DNA of 64,000 nucleotides, from contig JAEQBH010006392.1 in NCBI GenBank assembly GCA_016808115.1, positions 62,001-126,000 of the forward strand, given 5' to 3'. The stretch comes from Tetrastigma voinierianum (taxonomy: Eukaryota > Streptophyta > Magnoliopsida > Vitales > Vitaceae). The notes beneath the pieces are model-generated. The model did no database searches and was not told the origin of the DNA. It was given only the letters and a program-made list of their open reading frames with translations. Below, piece by piece: positions 9,732 to 21,116 of the stretch (position 1 is its first letter; every line of letters starts with the position of its first letter). The position numbers and the translations under genes are program-made.

Positions 9732-10478
9732 GACGGATGTTGCTGCCGGACTCATGGCTTTCTCTGAAATCAGTTTTTGGGTTCGGGGGAGTATGAATTA
9801 TGAGGCTGAAGCAAAAGGAGTGGCCAGGAAGGGGCACGACCGGGAGTGGAGCATGCGGCAATTTGACTCAACACGGGGAAACTTACCAGGTCGGTTTATA
9901 GTAAGGATTAATGGTGAGAGCTCTTTCTTGATTCTATAGATTTGGTGGTGCATGACAGTTCTTAGTTGGTGGAGCCGATTTGTACAGTTGAATTAGTTAA
10001 CGAGAAAGAGACCTCGACCTGCTAACTAGGTATGCGAAGGTGATCCTCATGACCAATGCTTCTTAGAGGGACTATGGCGCTTAGGCGAGGAAGTTTGGGC
10101 AATAGCAGTGTGATGCCCTTAGATGTTACGGAGCGCGCGCGTCTTTCTGAAGTATTCAAACGGAGTCCTATAGCCTTGGTCGACAGGCGTAATCTTTGAG
10201 AATTTCATGCGTGATGGGGATAGATCATTGCAATTGTTGGTCTTCAGCGAGAATTCCTAGTAGTTGCGAGTCATCATTTCGCGTGTTGACTCGATCCTGC
10301 CCTTTGTACACACCTGCTTGATAAATCTCACAGATTGGATAATTAGGTGAAGTGTTCGGATCAGCGGCGGCGGCGAAGCGGTTACGCCGCTGCTGGCGTC
10401 GCGAAGTCAGCTGAACCTTATCATTTAGAAGAAGGAGAAGTCGTAACAGGTTAAGTGGTGAACTGCGGAAGGATCGAT
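9032..10478 (+). rRNA. 18S rRNA, unit 1, 5' part missing
   Basis: Starts at CTACCATGG, about 340 bases into the gene, directly after the LTR terminus GTGTGACA. From there it follows plant 18S to its 3' end: GGTAATTCCAGCTCCAATAG (9,260), GTTAAAAAGCTCGTAGTTGG, CATTAGCATGGGATAACATC, GACTCAACACGGGGAAAC (about 9,866), CCTTTGTACACACC and AACTGCGGAAGGATC at the end. Scattered indels and substitutions relative to any plant 18S are present, and some stretches (9,400-9,430, 9,640-9,680, 10,290-10,330) are degraded or shortened. The missing 5' end is not found upstream. As read this cannot yield a normal small-subunit rRNA. Confidence 0.95.
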
Positions 10479-10737
10479 GTCGAACCTACTCGGCCGACGA
10501 CGCGTGAACCACGTTGTTTAACAACGTCGAGGGCGGAGCGGGCGTGAGCCCTCGCTCGGCTCGATGGATCGGTGGGCCTCGCGAAATCTTCCGCCTGCCG
10601 TGCATGGGGTGTCTTCGCCGGGGACCTTCCCGATCAACCGCCACAGACTTGGCGTGGAAACGCCAAAGGAAAACCTGGCGAAACAACCCCATCTAGTCGC
10701 GGTCCTGGTCGCGGGGAAAGCGTGGTCGTTTAACTCA
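10479..10737 (+). other. ITS1, unit 1
   Basis: Between 18S and 5.8S, about 260 bp. It contains the angiosperm ITS1 signature as GGCGTGGAAACGCCAAAGGAA at about 10,650-10,671, which supports a flowering-plant source. Reverse-complement counterparts are at 41,069-41,332 and 59,056-59,305. Confidence 0.85.
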
Positions 10738-10899
10738 TAGCGACTCGACAGCGGACCATCTAGGCTCGCATCGATGAAGCGTAGCAAAATCACGTGCGAA
10801 TTGTGAATTGCAGAATCAGTGAGATCGCCCAGGTCTTTGGGCGCCAGAAGTTCAGCCCGGCGCCATTGGAGTGGGGGCCGCACCTTTTGGGCGTCACGC
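10738..10899 (+). rRNA. 5.8S rRNA, unit 1
   Basis: Core matches GCATCGATGAAGCGTAGC, GTGAATTGCAGAATC and the terminal GGGCGTCACGC. Heavy noise between about 10,790 and 10,885 (extra and substituted bases), but order, length (about 160 bp) and position between ITS1 and ITS2 are right. Confidence 0.88.
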
Positions 10900-11138
10900 A
10901 GCGTCGCCCTTGCCCGTCGTAGAGTAAGGGGCTGGAGTTAGGGCGGACATTGGCCCCTCCATGAGACTGCTTTATCCCGGCGTCAGTGGTTGGTTAAAAA
11001 TACATCCCGCGGCGTCCCTGCGCCTCGACAGCGGTGGTTTGGCAGACACGATCCTTTCCCCCTCGTCGGAGGAGGAAGGAGGAGAATCTCCATGTCGGGC
11101 GCGGGCGCCGCGTGGGGCACCACGAGGCAGGAACCTCG
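10900..11138 (+). other. ITS2, unit 1
   Basis: Spacer between 5.8S and 25S. Begins after GGGCGTCACGC and ends at the 25S start GCGACCCGAAGGTCGGCGGG. A recognisable ITS2-like stretch is GGACATTGGCCCCTCC near 10,945. Confidence 0.8.
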
Positions 11139-11478
11139 GCGACCCGAAGGTCGGCGGGAGACACCCGCTGGTTTAACGCCTCAATAAAGCGGAGGGAAGA
11201 AACTTACAAGGATTCCCTTAGTAGCAATGAGCGAGCAGAAAAGCCCGAAGCTTGAGAATCGGCGGTCCAGCCCGAATCCAGTGTAGTCTCGAGAAGCGTC
11301 CCTCGTGTGAATGGGCTGAGTCCACTGAAGAGCGGCCGGAAAGTGAATCCCATCGTGCGGACCACTGTCGCTCCCGAGGCCACAATCAGAGTCGGGTTGT
11401 TTGGGAATGCAGCCGTCGAGGCGATAAATTCCGTCGAGCTAAATCTGGGCGAGACCGATAGCAAACAAGTACCGCGAG

Positions 11479-11513
<35 letters not shown>

Positions 11514-14421
11514 GAGTTGCGCGAAATTGTAGGAGGGAGCGGATGGGGGCCGGCGATGCGCCTCGATGCGATGTGGAGCGGTGATCCGCCCGGTCAACGA
11601 TCGACTTCGGCGAGGACAATGGTTTGACGTGACCCGAAGCCGGGTTGTAGTCATACCGTGGAGGCGTCGTCGCCTCGATCGTGGAATCGACGCCGCAGCC
11701 CTCAAAGTCTTGGCTGTGCGCTCATAGTCGGCTGCGGACTACCGACCGACCGATCTTGAAACCACGGACCCGAGAATTCGACATGTCTGGTCAATGAAAT
11801 TTGAAGTAACCCATAAGCGTAAAAGCTGATCGGCGGGATCCCTCGGGGGAGCAGGCCGGCCGATATGATCTTGAGAAGGGTTCGGGTGAGGAGCATACTG
11901 TCGGGACCCAGAAGATAGTGAACTATGCTGGCGGGCGAAGCGGAAACTCTGTTGGAGGCCCCCTTGAAGCGATGCTGACGTGCAAATGTTAGTGGGACTT
12001 GGGTATGGGGCGAAAGATGTCGAACCATCTAGTAGCATTTGGATTCATAGAAGTTTCCTCAGGGATAAGGGCCTTGAGCGGACTCTCATCGGGTAAAACC
12101 AGTGATTAGGCGTCGAGTGCAGCGCCCCTCGACTGATCTCAAACTTTAAATCGGTACGGACGGCGGCTCTGTCCACATTAGTAGAAGACCCACGAATCGA
12201 GCTCAAGTGGGCCATTTTTAGTATGATGGCGTGCGGGATGAGCAGGAAGCGGGTTCTGATTGCCCCGGCTGGCAGCGCTAACACAGACCCACAGAGGTGT
12301 TGGTGGAGATTAAAACCAGTGGGACGGTGGTCGCAAGTGAATCCACAGCTAAGGAGTGTGCCAGCAATACTGCCGGAAATCAACTAGCCAGAAAATGAAT
12401 GGCTGAAGCGTGCTTGACCTATACCGGCCCAGTCGAGGCAAGGGCCGGGGGCACTCGATGAGTAGGGTAACGCGGTCGCCTGCATGGCTTGAGAGCACGA
12501 GCGGGCGGAGCGGCGTCAGTGCGGATCTTGGTGGTAGTAGAAAATATTCAAATGAGAACTTTGAAGGGTAGAAGGGGAAAGGTTCCATGTAGGCAGCACT
12601 TGCACATGGGTTGGTCGATCCTGAGGCGGGGAAGCCCGTCCAGAATCGCGTCTGCAGCACGCGAGAGCATCGAAAAGGAATCGGGTTAACGCTTCTGAGC
12701 AAGACGTGGCGGTGGCGGTACAGCGTTAAGTCGGAGCGTCGTGAGGGCCTCGGGGAAAGAAGTTATCTTTTGTTTATGACCAGCCCACCACAGAGCGGCT
12801 CGGTAGGAGGTAGAGTCAGCCGGTTGGAGAAGCCCATACGTCGCGTGATGTCAGGTGCCTCGGCTGACCCATGAAAATCGAAGGGCCAAGGTGCCTCCGG
12901 CCCGGTGGTGCTCATAGCGCGTCAGATCTCCAAGGTGACGACCTGCGGTCGATGCAGAACAATGTAGAGGCAAAGATCGGCAAAATGGATCAGTAACCTC
13001 GGGAAAGGATTGGCTCACGAGGTACAGGCCACGGGGTCAGTCCGAACCGTCGGCTGTCGGTGGATGCTTTCGAGCCTATCCTCACAGGCGAGGAGCGGAC
13101 CTTAAGCGTCTTGGCCAGAGACCATTGGGAACGGCTCCTCGGGGCCTTCCCAGGGCGTCGAGCAGTCGACTCAGGCCCAGGTGCGGGTGAGAATCATTGT
13201 TTAATTAAAACAAAGCATTCGCGAATGGTCCTTCAACGGATGCTCTGCAATGTGATTTACCGCCGGTGCTCACGAATGTCAAAGTGAAGAAATTCAGCCA
13301 AGCGCGGGTAAATGGCGGGAGTAACTATGACTCTCTTAAAGGCCTTGAAATGCCTAGGTATCTAATTAGTAAAATAGCGCGCTGAATGGATTATGAGATT
13401 CCACATCCACAATACTATCCAGTGATGACCAAAGAGAACGGGCTTGGCGAGTCGGCGAGGAAAGAAGACCTGTTGGAAATGACTCTAGATCCGACTTGTG
13501 AAATGACAGGAGGGTGTAGGATAAGTGGGAGGCCGGGCAGCGAAAGTGAAATACATTACCTTAACGTTATTTTCCTTATTCAGGTGAATGGGAGGCGGGA
13601 ACATCCTCCTTTTAGCGGACCCCGAGGCGCTGTTGTCGATCGAAGCGGAGAAGACATTATCGGAGTGGGAGTTTAGGTACGAGGCGCGTACATTAAGGAA
13701 TGTGTGGATGTCTAAGATGAGACTCAGCGAAACGAAATATCGTACAAGACGAGGGTGCAGCTCGTTTGATTCACGATTTCCGGTCACGAATACGAACCGT
13801 GAAAGCATTTCTCAGTCTTTAGACCTTGAATTTGAGAAGCTAGAGGTGTAATAGGAAAAGTTACCACGAGGGATAAGCGGCTGTGTGGCCCGAGCATTCA
13901 TAGCGACGTTGCTTTTTGGTCGCCCGATGACTCTTTTTATCATTGTGAAGCGAAATTCACCAAGTGTTGGATTGTTCACCTGATAGGGAGCGTGGGCGGG
14001 TTTAGGCAGGTCGTGGGACGGGGTTAGTTTGCTGCGGTGTGATTATCATGATAAGCTAGTTAACCTGGTATGAGAGGAGCCAGGACAGATTCGCCTGATT
14101 GGTCGTCGCTTGGTTCAGCTTGGTGGCGTGACTACGTCTGTTGGATTATGAGTCGAGAACGCCTATAAGTCGAATCAGGGCTAGAAGCAGCAGCGATGCT
14201 CCGTCGCCCCCATTAAGAGCCTGTTGGGGCCCTCGGCCAGGGAGAGCCGCGATGTCCTTAATTCGGGTCCTCGCGGTGGACAAACCGTCTTAGACCGCCT
14301 TGAGCATTATTCAGTAGAAGCGGCGGGTAGAATCAGCTACGGGCGGCCATCTGACGGGGTATTGTAAGTGGCGGAGGCCTTGCGCCACGATCCACTGAGA
14401 TTGACCCTATCTTCGCTCGTT
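11139..14421 (+). rRNA. 25S rRNA, unit 1
   Basis: Nearly full-length large-subunit rRNA, about 3.28 kb against roughly 3.4 kb in plants. Landmarks: CTCAATAAAGCGGAGG at the 5' end, GCTTGAGAATCGG (11,249), TAGTAGCATTTGG, GGTAAATGGCGGGAGTAACTATG (about 13,308), CCACGAGGGATAAGCGGC (13,863), CACCAAGTGTTGGATTGTTC (about 13,958) and GACGGGGTATTGTAAGTGGC near the 3' end. Small deletions dominate the differences, as expected of noisy long reads. No retrotransposon insertion is seen in any of the three 25S copies. Confidence 0.95.
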
Positions 14422-14840
14422 GTCCCTCCCCTCAGAGCCCAGATCCACCGCGTTTCTACTTTTTCGTCCCTCCAGGCAGAGAGGTTGCAGAGCGTTACCA
14501 CAGGTGGGTACCGGAAACGCAGCCATTGAACAAATCTTAGGTCGACGGATAAAGCATCGCATTATGGAATAAAAAGCTAGCGATGAGAAGCGATTGGGTA
14601 TGCGGTGCCTTGCTCGAAATCAAGACCGGCGAATTCGGACCAGCCGCGACTTGTGCACCACGGGCTATGCCGTGGTGCACCGGTCGTGCTTCGTCCGTTC
14701 ATTAGACATATTTAACGCCGATCACGTGGTGGCGATTAGGCATGGTGTGGTGTCCCCATTGCTGACCAGCCGTACATGCGCCTCCCCACTGCATGATATT
14801 ACATGGTGCCTCCCCCGTACTAAGCTAGGCCATGCTTAGA
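14422..14840 (+). other. 3' ETS and start of IGS, unit 1
   Basis: Non-repetitive sequence after 25S, conserved in inverted form at 37,090-37,489 and 55,010-55,421. Shared words are TGAACAAATCTTAGGTCGAC, ATAAAGCATCGCATTATGG and AATTCGGACCAG. The rRNA 3' processing or termination signals should lie here, but I cannot point to the exact site. Confidence 0.65.
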
Positions 14841-15929
14841 CCGTTTCGACCTAGTGCATGGCATGCCACGATCCGCGTTGCCCCCGCTGAGGTGTTTTTG
14901 ACGGCGTTACTTACCGGCACAGTGCGTGACGGCGCTGCGAATCCTGGTGCCTGAAGCCTGAACTTTAGTGCGCCGCCCGAAGAATGCCACAAACCGCGGT
15001 GATTCGACTGAGTGCGATGCACTGGGCCGCGGTGGTCGGCCCTGGTGCCGCGGCGTGCCTGACGCGATTAGTGGCGGCGGTGCTTGCCTGAACCTGATGC
15101 CTCGGCCGGTGGCACTGGGCGGTGCCTCGACCTGGTGCCATGTTGATGCCTATGGCACGATTACTGGGCACAGTTCCATGACATGCACGGGCGCAGGTGC
15201 CTCGACTGGTGCTTTATGACGTAGGGCCCGCGGTCTTTCGACTGGAGTGCCATGTGTGCGTGCACGAGGGCGCAGTGCTCGACTGGAGTGCGTGACATGC
15301 ACTGGGCCGGTGCCTCGACTAGTGCCATGACATGCTGGGCCGCGGTGCGGGCCGCGGTCTGCTGGGCTAGTGCCGCGAGCGTACTGGGCACGGTGATTGA
15401 CTAGTGCTTGCCCACAAGCGCGGTGCCACCGGCGAAGTGCCGCCTAAGCCGCGGTGCCTCGACTGAGTGCCATGCCATGAATAGACGAATTGCCTTGGCC
15501 TAGTGCCGCTGACATGCCTGGAGCCGAGTTTCCCACTTTGGTGCCTTGCTGACGGTGCCAGCGCTAGTGACATGCCGTACCTACACGAGTGCCTCGGCTG
15601 AGTCTGAGCCACGGCTAAAGCTGGCCACTAGGCAAGTGCTGGAGCTGGTGCCATGACATGCCTAGGCACGGTGCCTCGGCCTAGTGCCATGACATGCACA
15701 GGGCGCGGTGCCTCGGCTGGGTGCCATGACATTCCTGGGCTGCGGTGGATTCGGCTGAGTGCTTACTAAGCCACGATGCCTCGACTGGTGTACCATGCCG
15801 CTTGAATAGACAAGGTGCCTTGGCCTAGTGCCATGACATGCAGGTTCCCCTGCCTAGTGCCTTGCCTAGAGCCAGGGGTGTACATGGCCTAGTGACATGC
15901 CATGCCTCACAGCGAAGGTCTTTGATTAG
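14841..15929 (+). repeat. IGS C-type subrepeat array (unit 1, first part)
   Basis: Tandem repeats of about 36 bp reading GGTGCCTCGGCCTAGTGCC and ATGACATGCCTGGG, the reverse complement of the array at 31,341-37,089. The array is split by the element at 15,930-22,668 and resumes at 22,669. Confidence 0.8.
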
Positions 15930-17505
15930 TGCTCAAGGGTGCAATTTTGAACCTATATTAGATGGGTTTGAGTGCTTTTTGATGCATTCAATCATGTCAT
16001 TTATACCAGTTGGAAGTGTTCAAGTCATCTTAGTAACACTTATACCATTTGAGATTATTTTTGGTTTGTTTTGTAGGTGTTTGTGCACTTTAGGAATTTA
16101 ATCTCAATCTGAAAGGATGAATCAGCGAAGTTGGAATTCAAGTCACCGATATCAACCGGCCTAGAATCAATAGAAGCAAGGCAAAGTGAAGAAAGAATTT
16201 GATGCGGTTGAAGGCGGGAAGAAAATGGAAAGCGAGCAGTGCGGCGATCGACGGTAGCGCGGGGATCCACAATGCGACCCCATGGATTAAGCGAGTGCTT
16301 ATCCTAGCGAGAGTGGATGCCTCGTCATGGCACGTAATTAATCTCTGAGCCGCCTTCAAACTTGGTGAATTACATCCTTGTCCTATAACAGCCAGGTGTT
16401 TAGGCTTTTTGGTATTTTCATACCTTGAGGCCCTCACAGCCCTCTTGTTTTGCCAAACCTAAGCAGCAATTTCGAGCATCGGTTAGGGAAAATAATAGTT
16501 GTAAGTTTTTACTTTTGTAAATAAATTGTTTTATTTTTAAGTTTGCTTTATTTTCTCCTTCCCTACTATTTTCTTTCTCTCTTAACTTCTTTCACTTTCC
16601 ATTTTACTTGAACACACTCTTGGGGATGACAACTCCCAAGAGATGTAGCTAAGCCTCCTTAGCTATGAAGGAAGGCTAGCAGCGATGGGGCTTAAGCATT
16701 GTCTCATGTACTCAGCTACGGGTAGTGTATTTATGGCCCTTATCTTTAAAACTCAGTTTGCATAACCTTGGGATGTTATTGTCTTGGCCAATACTCTCCA
16801 TGCTTTAGATCCGGTCTTAGTAATAGTCTTTTGTGGCTCTTTAGATGGTCCTTACTTGCCTATGAGTAATATTCACATATTTAGGGTTCTTTAAATTAGG
16901 GTTAAAGTAACATTTGCTTTTATTATTGTTTTTGTGACTCTCAATACTTTGGATTCGGTGCTCGGGTGAGATGCCGCTGTGATTCTTAGATGGTCTTTAC
17001 TTGCCTTAAAAATGATAATGGAATCTTAGGGTTTTTTAAACAAAAAGACCATAAGCGCATCCTGTCGGTGACTCAAATGGAGGTTGAAAACCCTAAGGAC
17101 ATGTTTTGCCCCAAAGCTTGCCCGAGTTAGTGACCTAATTCTCTTCAAAGTAGATTATTCACTTTAAATTCGATTTACCATTTCCAGTATTTAAATTTAG
17201 TTTTTACCATTTCGGTATTTACAATTTCGGTTTACCATTTCAGTTTTGCAATTTAGTTTTTAAACCATTCACAGTTTCAGTTTCAAATACATCCACTTAA
17301 CTTTCAGTTTTGGTCATTCGCTTTCAAAAACCTTTGTTTTTTAGCAAACCTGAGTAATTTAATTCCTGGGTTTGAGTTTCTCAAATCATTTGTCTGAAAA
17401 ACCCATCCCTGTGTTCGACCCCTAGACCGCTATGCTCGCGATGGCCAGCCTATTTGATGGGAGGAACAGGATATACAAATTTTGTTGATTCGGCTCACCC
17501 TCTAG
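15930..17505 (+). repeat. 5' LTR of IGS-inserted Tat/Athila-type element
   Basis: Starts TGCTCAAGGGTGCAATTTTGAACC and aligns to 21,117-22,668. Shared landmarks: TTTTGAGTGC, AGGATGAATCA, CGCCTTCAAACTTGG with TTACATCCTTGTCC, GGGTAGTGTATTTATGGCCC, repeated TTTACCATTTC(A/G)G words, and CCCATCCCTGTGTTCGACCC near the end. Confidence 0.85.
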
Positions 17506-17520
17506 GTAGCGCAGATCAAA

Positions 17521-17536
17521 TGGCGCCGTTCTTGGG
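17521..17536 (+). other. Primer-binding site TGGCGCC type
   Basis: TGGCGCCGTTCTTGGG, close to the TGGCGCCGTTGCCGGGG site of Tat/Athila elements, preceded by CAGATCAAA just after the LTR. Confidence 0.78.
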
Positions 17537-20500
17537 ATGTGCCTTAGTGCAAGTGAAGAATGAACACTTGTGATCCTCATCACAAGTCTTGGTGAATTTC
17601 CTTTATCATTTTGGCGCCTATTTTTCTGGGCTTTATTCGATCGTTAAAAATATATATATATAACAATGGTTGCAGGAGTTCATTTTCCAAAGTGGGCGAA
17701 ACTAGAATCAATCCCCGCAGATCGTATTTGGTGTTGTCTTTATAGTGCCATATTTGTCATAGAATCCATTTTCGATTGAAAATTTAAGTGCGCTTAGTTC
17801 AGGGGAAAATCGGGATCGAGAGAAATGGAACACCCATATATGGAGAGCAATACGGGCCGTGAGGGTAACCCTGCAGCTTACATGACTATGAGAATTTAGG
17901 AACCTTCCATATCGCAACAACCCGTAGGGGAGAAATCCAACCAAATATGTCACGAGGGAATGATAGAGATTCAATGGATGAGCGCACCGGGGTTTCATCA
18001 TGTCTCTCAACTTATCCACCTCTCCACTATATGATTATCCCCGAACCCTCCATTTTACGCCTCATCCCCTGGCCCCGGCCACCTCACCACCACAATAATC
18101 CATCCATTATTAGAACAAGCCATTTTGACCTTACTCTGACAAGGGATGACTTGCGGAAGAGAATAAGAAAGATATGACCATTCAATCAAGCCAACGGGAA
18201 GACAATTTGAACAAGAAAATGGGGATGGATCAAAGATGACTTTGAAAGTATACAAATGGGGACAACCCTAAGATTCCATCGAGACTCCACTGAAGACAAC
18301 AACCACCACCCTTATCCCTTTGTTGAACAAGCCATCCCCATTTTGAGCAAACAAGTGGACAATTTCATAAGATAATAGGGTGGGGAATACCAAAAGCTGA
18401 TGGTGGAAATTGAGATGAAGTAAGAGCCTTCCCTAACAAGAGGACCGATGGACTCCAAAGTGAAATTGATCAAAATCGTGACATCCAACAGAATCCATCT
18501 TAAAGCTCACTTAATCAAATTTAGTTCAAGAAGAGGAAGTGAGTCCAAAGGAAGACGCCTAAATGGCACCATAGTGGAGGAGTCGTGTTCACAAAGCAGC
18601 CCACACCAAGTGCCTTGCAAAATTAATCCTTAGAAATTGGTGTTGTTTGCCGCTTACTGATAAGGAGGATGCAATCCCCGTGAGCCGGGATCGAGGCTGC
18701 TGGAAGAAAACAAAGAGAACATTTTCCCCCTGCCCCTTACTGATTCAGTCTACATACTGCCATTACCTGCACCACAATCCCAACCCAAAACACCCACGCT
18801 GCTCGTGCCACCTATAACCCACTCGCCCGCGGTACATATCATCGCGTAAACTCAAACCAGCAGCGACTGCCTCCCAAAGGTAAGTCCAACTCCACCGCTG
18901 TACCATGCAAAACATTAGAAGACTAGTGGCTCAGACATACCTTGCCACTACATCAAAGAAGACATTATAATGCCCACACAGATGGCATGTTGGTCGTTCG
19001 TGCCTGCCTCTGGATTGAGCATCCGAACCCCTAAGATTTCTCGAAGCTCCATCAGTTCCTATAGCCTCCAAAGGCCTAAGAGGATATGGGGAGCACATTT
19101 CCACTTTTGTTTGAATTTTTCTGTCTTATATTATATTATCATAGTTTATTTTGATTTTGTTAATTTTTCTTATAAATTTTCATTTTAGTTAATTTGTGCT
19201 TTAGATTAATTTTTACTTCTTCAGAATTTTCTTGCATTAATTAGAGTAGTTTATACTTTGATATGAATAAAATCAGAAATGCAAAGAACAGATACGCACC
19301 TTGAAACAGAGAACTAATCGTTAATCTAGCGATCAGAACTGTCGTAACACGCATCTTCAAAGAACATTATTTAAATTACACGACTGCACAGCGAATATGA
19401 AATTACACCCACCGGTAATCGCATTTCATATTTCAATATTGCCAACAAATATCGCTACTCACAACTAGTTAATCATATTATCGCAATTGCGATTATAAAT
19501 TATACCAAGAGTGAAAATCCTATACGTATCCATGTCAAAACCCGGCAACTACGAGCGGTCCACGAGTATGTCATCATGAAAGATTGCACTTCACAGCTAC
19601 AATTTCAGCTTGATGAATTCTCATTTATCACTCATGATCTCAATTTATTTGCATGACTTTCGTATCACTGCTTTAGATGTCAAAACGCTGGAAAGCTTAG
19701 AGAGTGTAGAATCCAAATATGGCTAGAAAGAACATTTTTGAGATTATTATGAAAGTGTAATTTTAAAAATGGTCCAACTGGTCACTTTTTTTCTCTCTTT
19801 TCTTCTCCTAACTTGTTTATTTGAAGCCCGAACGGAGTGCATAAGGTGTCGATGGAAAGCTTGCAGTCCCTATCCAGTAATGATCACATCTTATCATGAG
19901 GCGTACACTTCCTTATCTAATTTTCCATTCAACCCTACTTACACCGTAGATGTCAGTCAAAGTGTGGGGAGAAATTAGTAAAGCAAAGGATTTTATATTT
20001 ATGTTTTTTATTATACAAGACCATTTTGTTATGTTTATGGTTTGGTCGGGTCCTTTCTATAAAAGTCGCTATACTTTCCAGCCTTACTTTTTCAAATTTT
20101 GGGGTCTGCTTTTTGCAACAAAACTTTTGTGGTTTTGCCTAACCCGTGGTTTGAAAATTGAAGCTTTGTCCAACTCTCTATTAATGTTAGATTGGTCTCC
20201 ATGCTTAGTTGAGTGAATGATTAGCTTAATTCTTAATGATTTCGACCTTTTCTTCCAATCTTTAGCTAACCACACACAAAGCACATTAGATTTCAATGAT
20301 AGTCGAAAAACTGTGGTAACCTCCTTTAATTTGCATAACCTACCCTAGTTTCATTGGACCGCCTTTAATAAAGTTAAGGACCATGTGGAAAAAGAAAAAA
20401 AGAAGAAAAAAAAAAAAAAGAAAAAGAAAGAAAAAGAAAGAAAAAGAATAAAATTGCAACGCTGTTTTGAAACCCGAAAGCAGACCTGGGCCCGAGGGGT

Positions 20501-21099
20501 ATATGGCGAAGCCTTTAAAGCCCGGTGTCTTAAACCTTTCAATTGTCGGGAGTCGTCGACTTTGTTCGCTACACGGGTGGATAGTGGAGTTTATGTTGTG
20601 TGCTGAGTCTCAACTATTCAGTCCTGGTGAAACCCAAGAGTTGGTCGAAAGGACTCATGCGACTTGTGCCCTAAGCCTTAATTGGTCGGGATCATCTAGA
20701 TCCTCGTACGTGACTTTGGGCGAGGTCGCATTCCTCACATTGCACCCTACAACGCAAAAGAATTGTGAACAAGAGGGCCCTGATCTATTTAGGTCAGGTT
20801 AGCATTCTGTGGTCATGTGTAGCCAGGCTGGGGAGAGGCCTGACAGCTTTATTGTCAGAGCTAATCAATAAACACTTAGATTCTCGGGTGGGAAGTTTCG
20901 CTGATTCACTAAGATGTAGAGACTCTTTTCTTGACACTAATTGTAGAGGCACCATTCTCATGATAGTTGATTGAGCACAAGATTGATGATTCTTACTAGG
21001 TTGCATTACTCTTCTCTCACCACCTTTCAATCACAACCTTTGAAAATCACCATATGATCTCATTTTTATTTTGTATCGCTAAGGGACTAGCAACGCTGG
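17537..21099 (+). other. Internal region of Tat/Athila-type element, pol not detected
   Basis: A weak gag-like segment may run from about 17,670 (ATGGTTGCAGGAGTTC) to 18,250, including AAYMTMR in one frame and PSISQQPVGEKSN in another; this is uncertain. The rest is AT-rich, without a convincing coding motif. Short open frames such as the one at 19,769-19,978 resemble nothing I recognise. A TATATATATA run lies near 17,648, and a poly-A/AAAAG tract at about 20,385-20,452. GTGTGGGGAGAAATTAG near 19,962 resembles the non-coding 3' segment common in Athila-like elements. Confidence 0.5.
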
Positions 21100-21112
21100 T
21101 TGGGGGTGTGGA
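21098..21112 (+). other. Polypurine tract of Tat/Athila-type element
   Basis: GGTTGGGGGTGTGG directly precedes the 3' LTR start TGCTCAAAAGG at 21,117. Confidence 0.6.
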
Positions 21113-21116
21113 CAGG

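Noticed and set aside
19769..19978. Small open frame with a hydrophobic start inside the Tat/Athila-type element
   Set aside because: It is in the AT-rich, apparently non-coding part of the element with no recognisable domain; it looks like chance.
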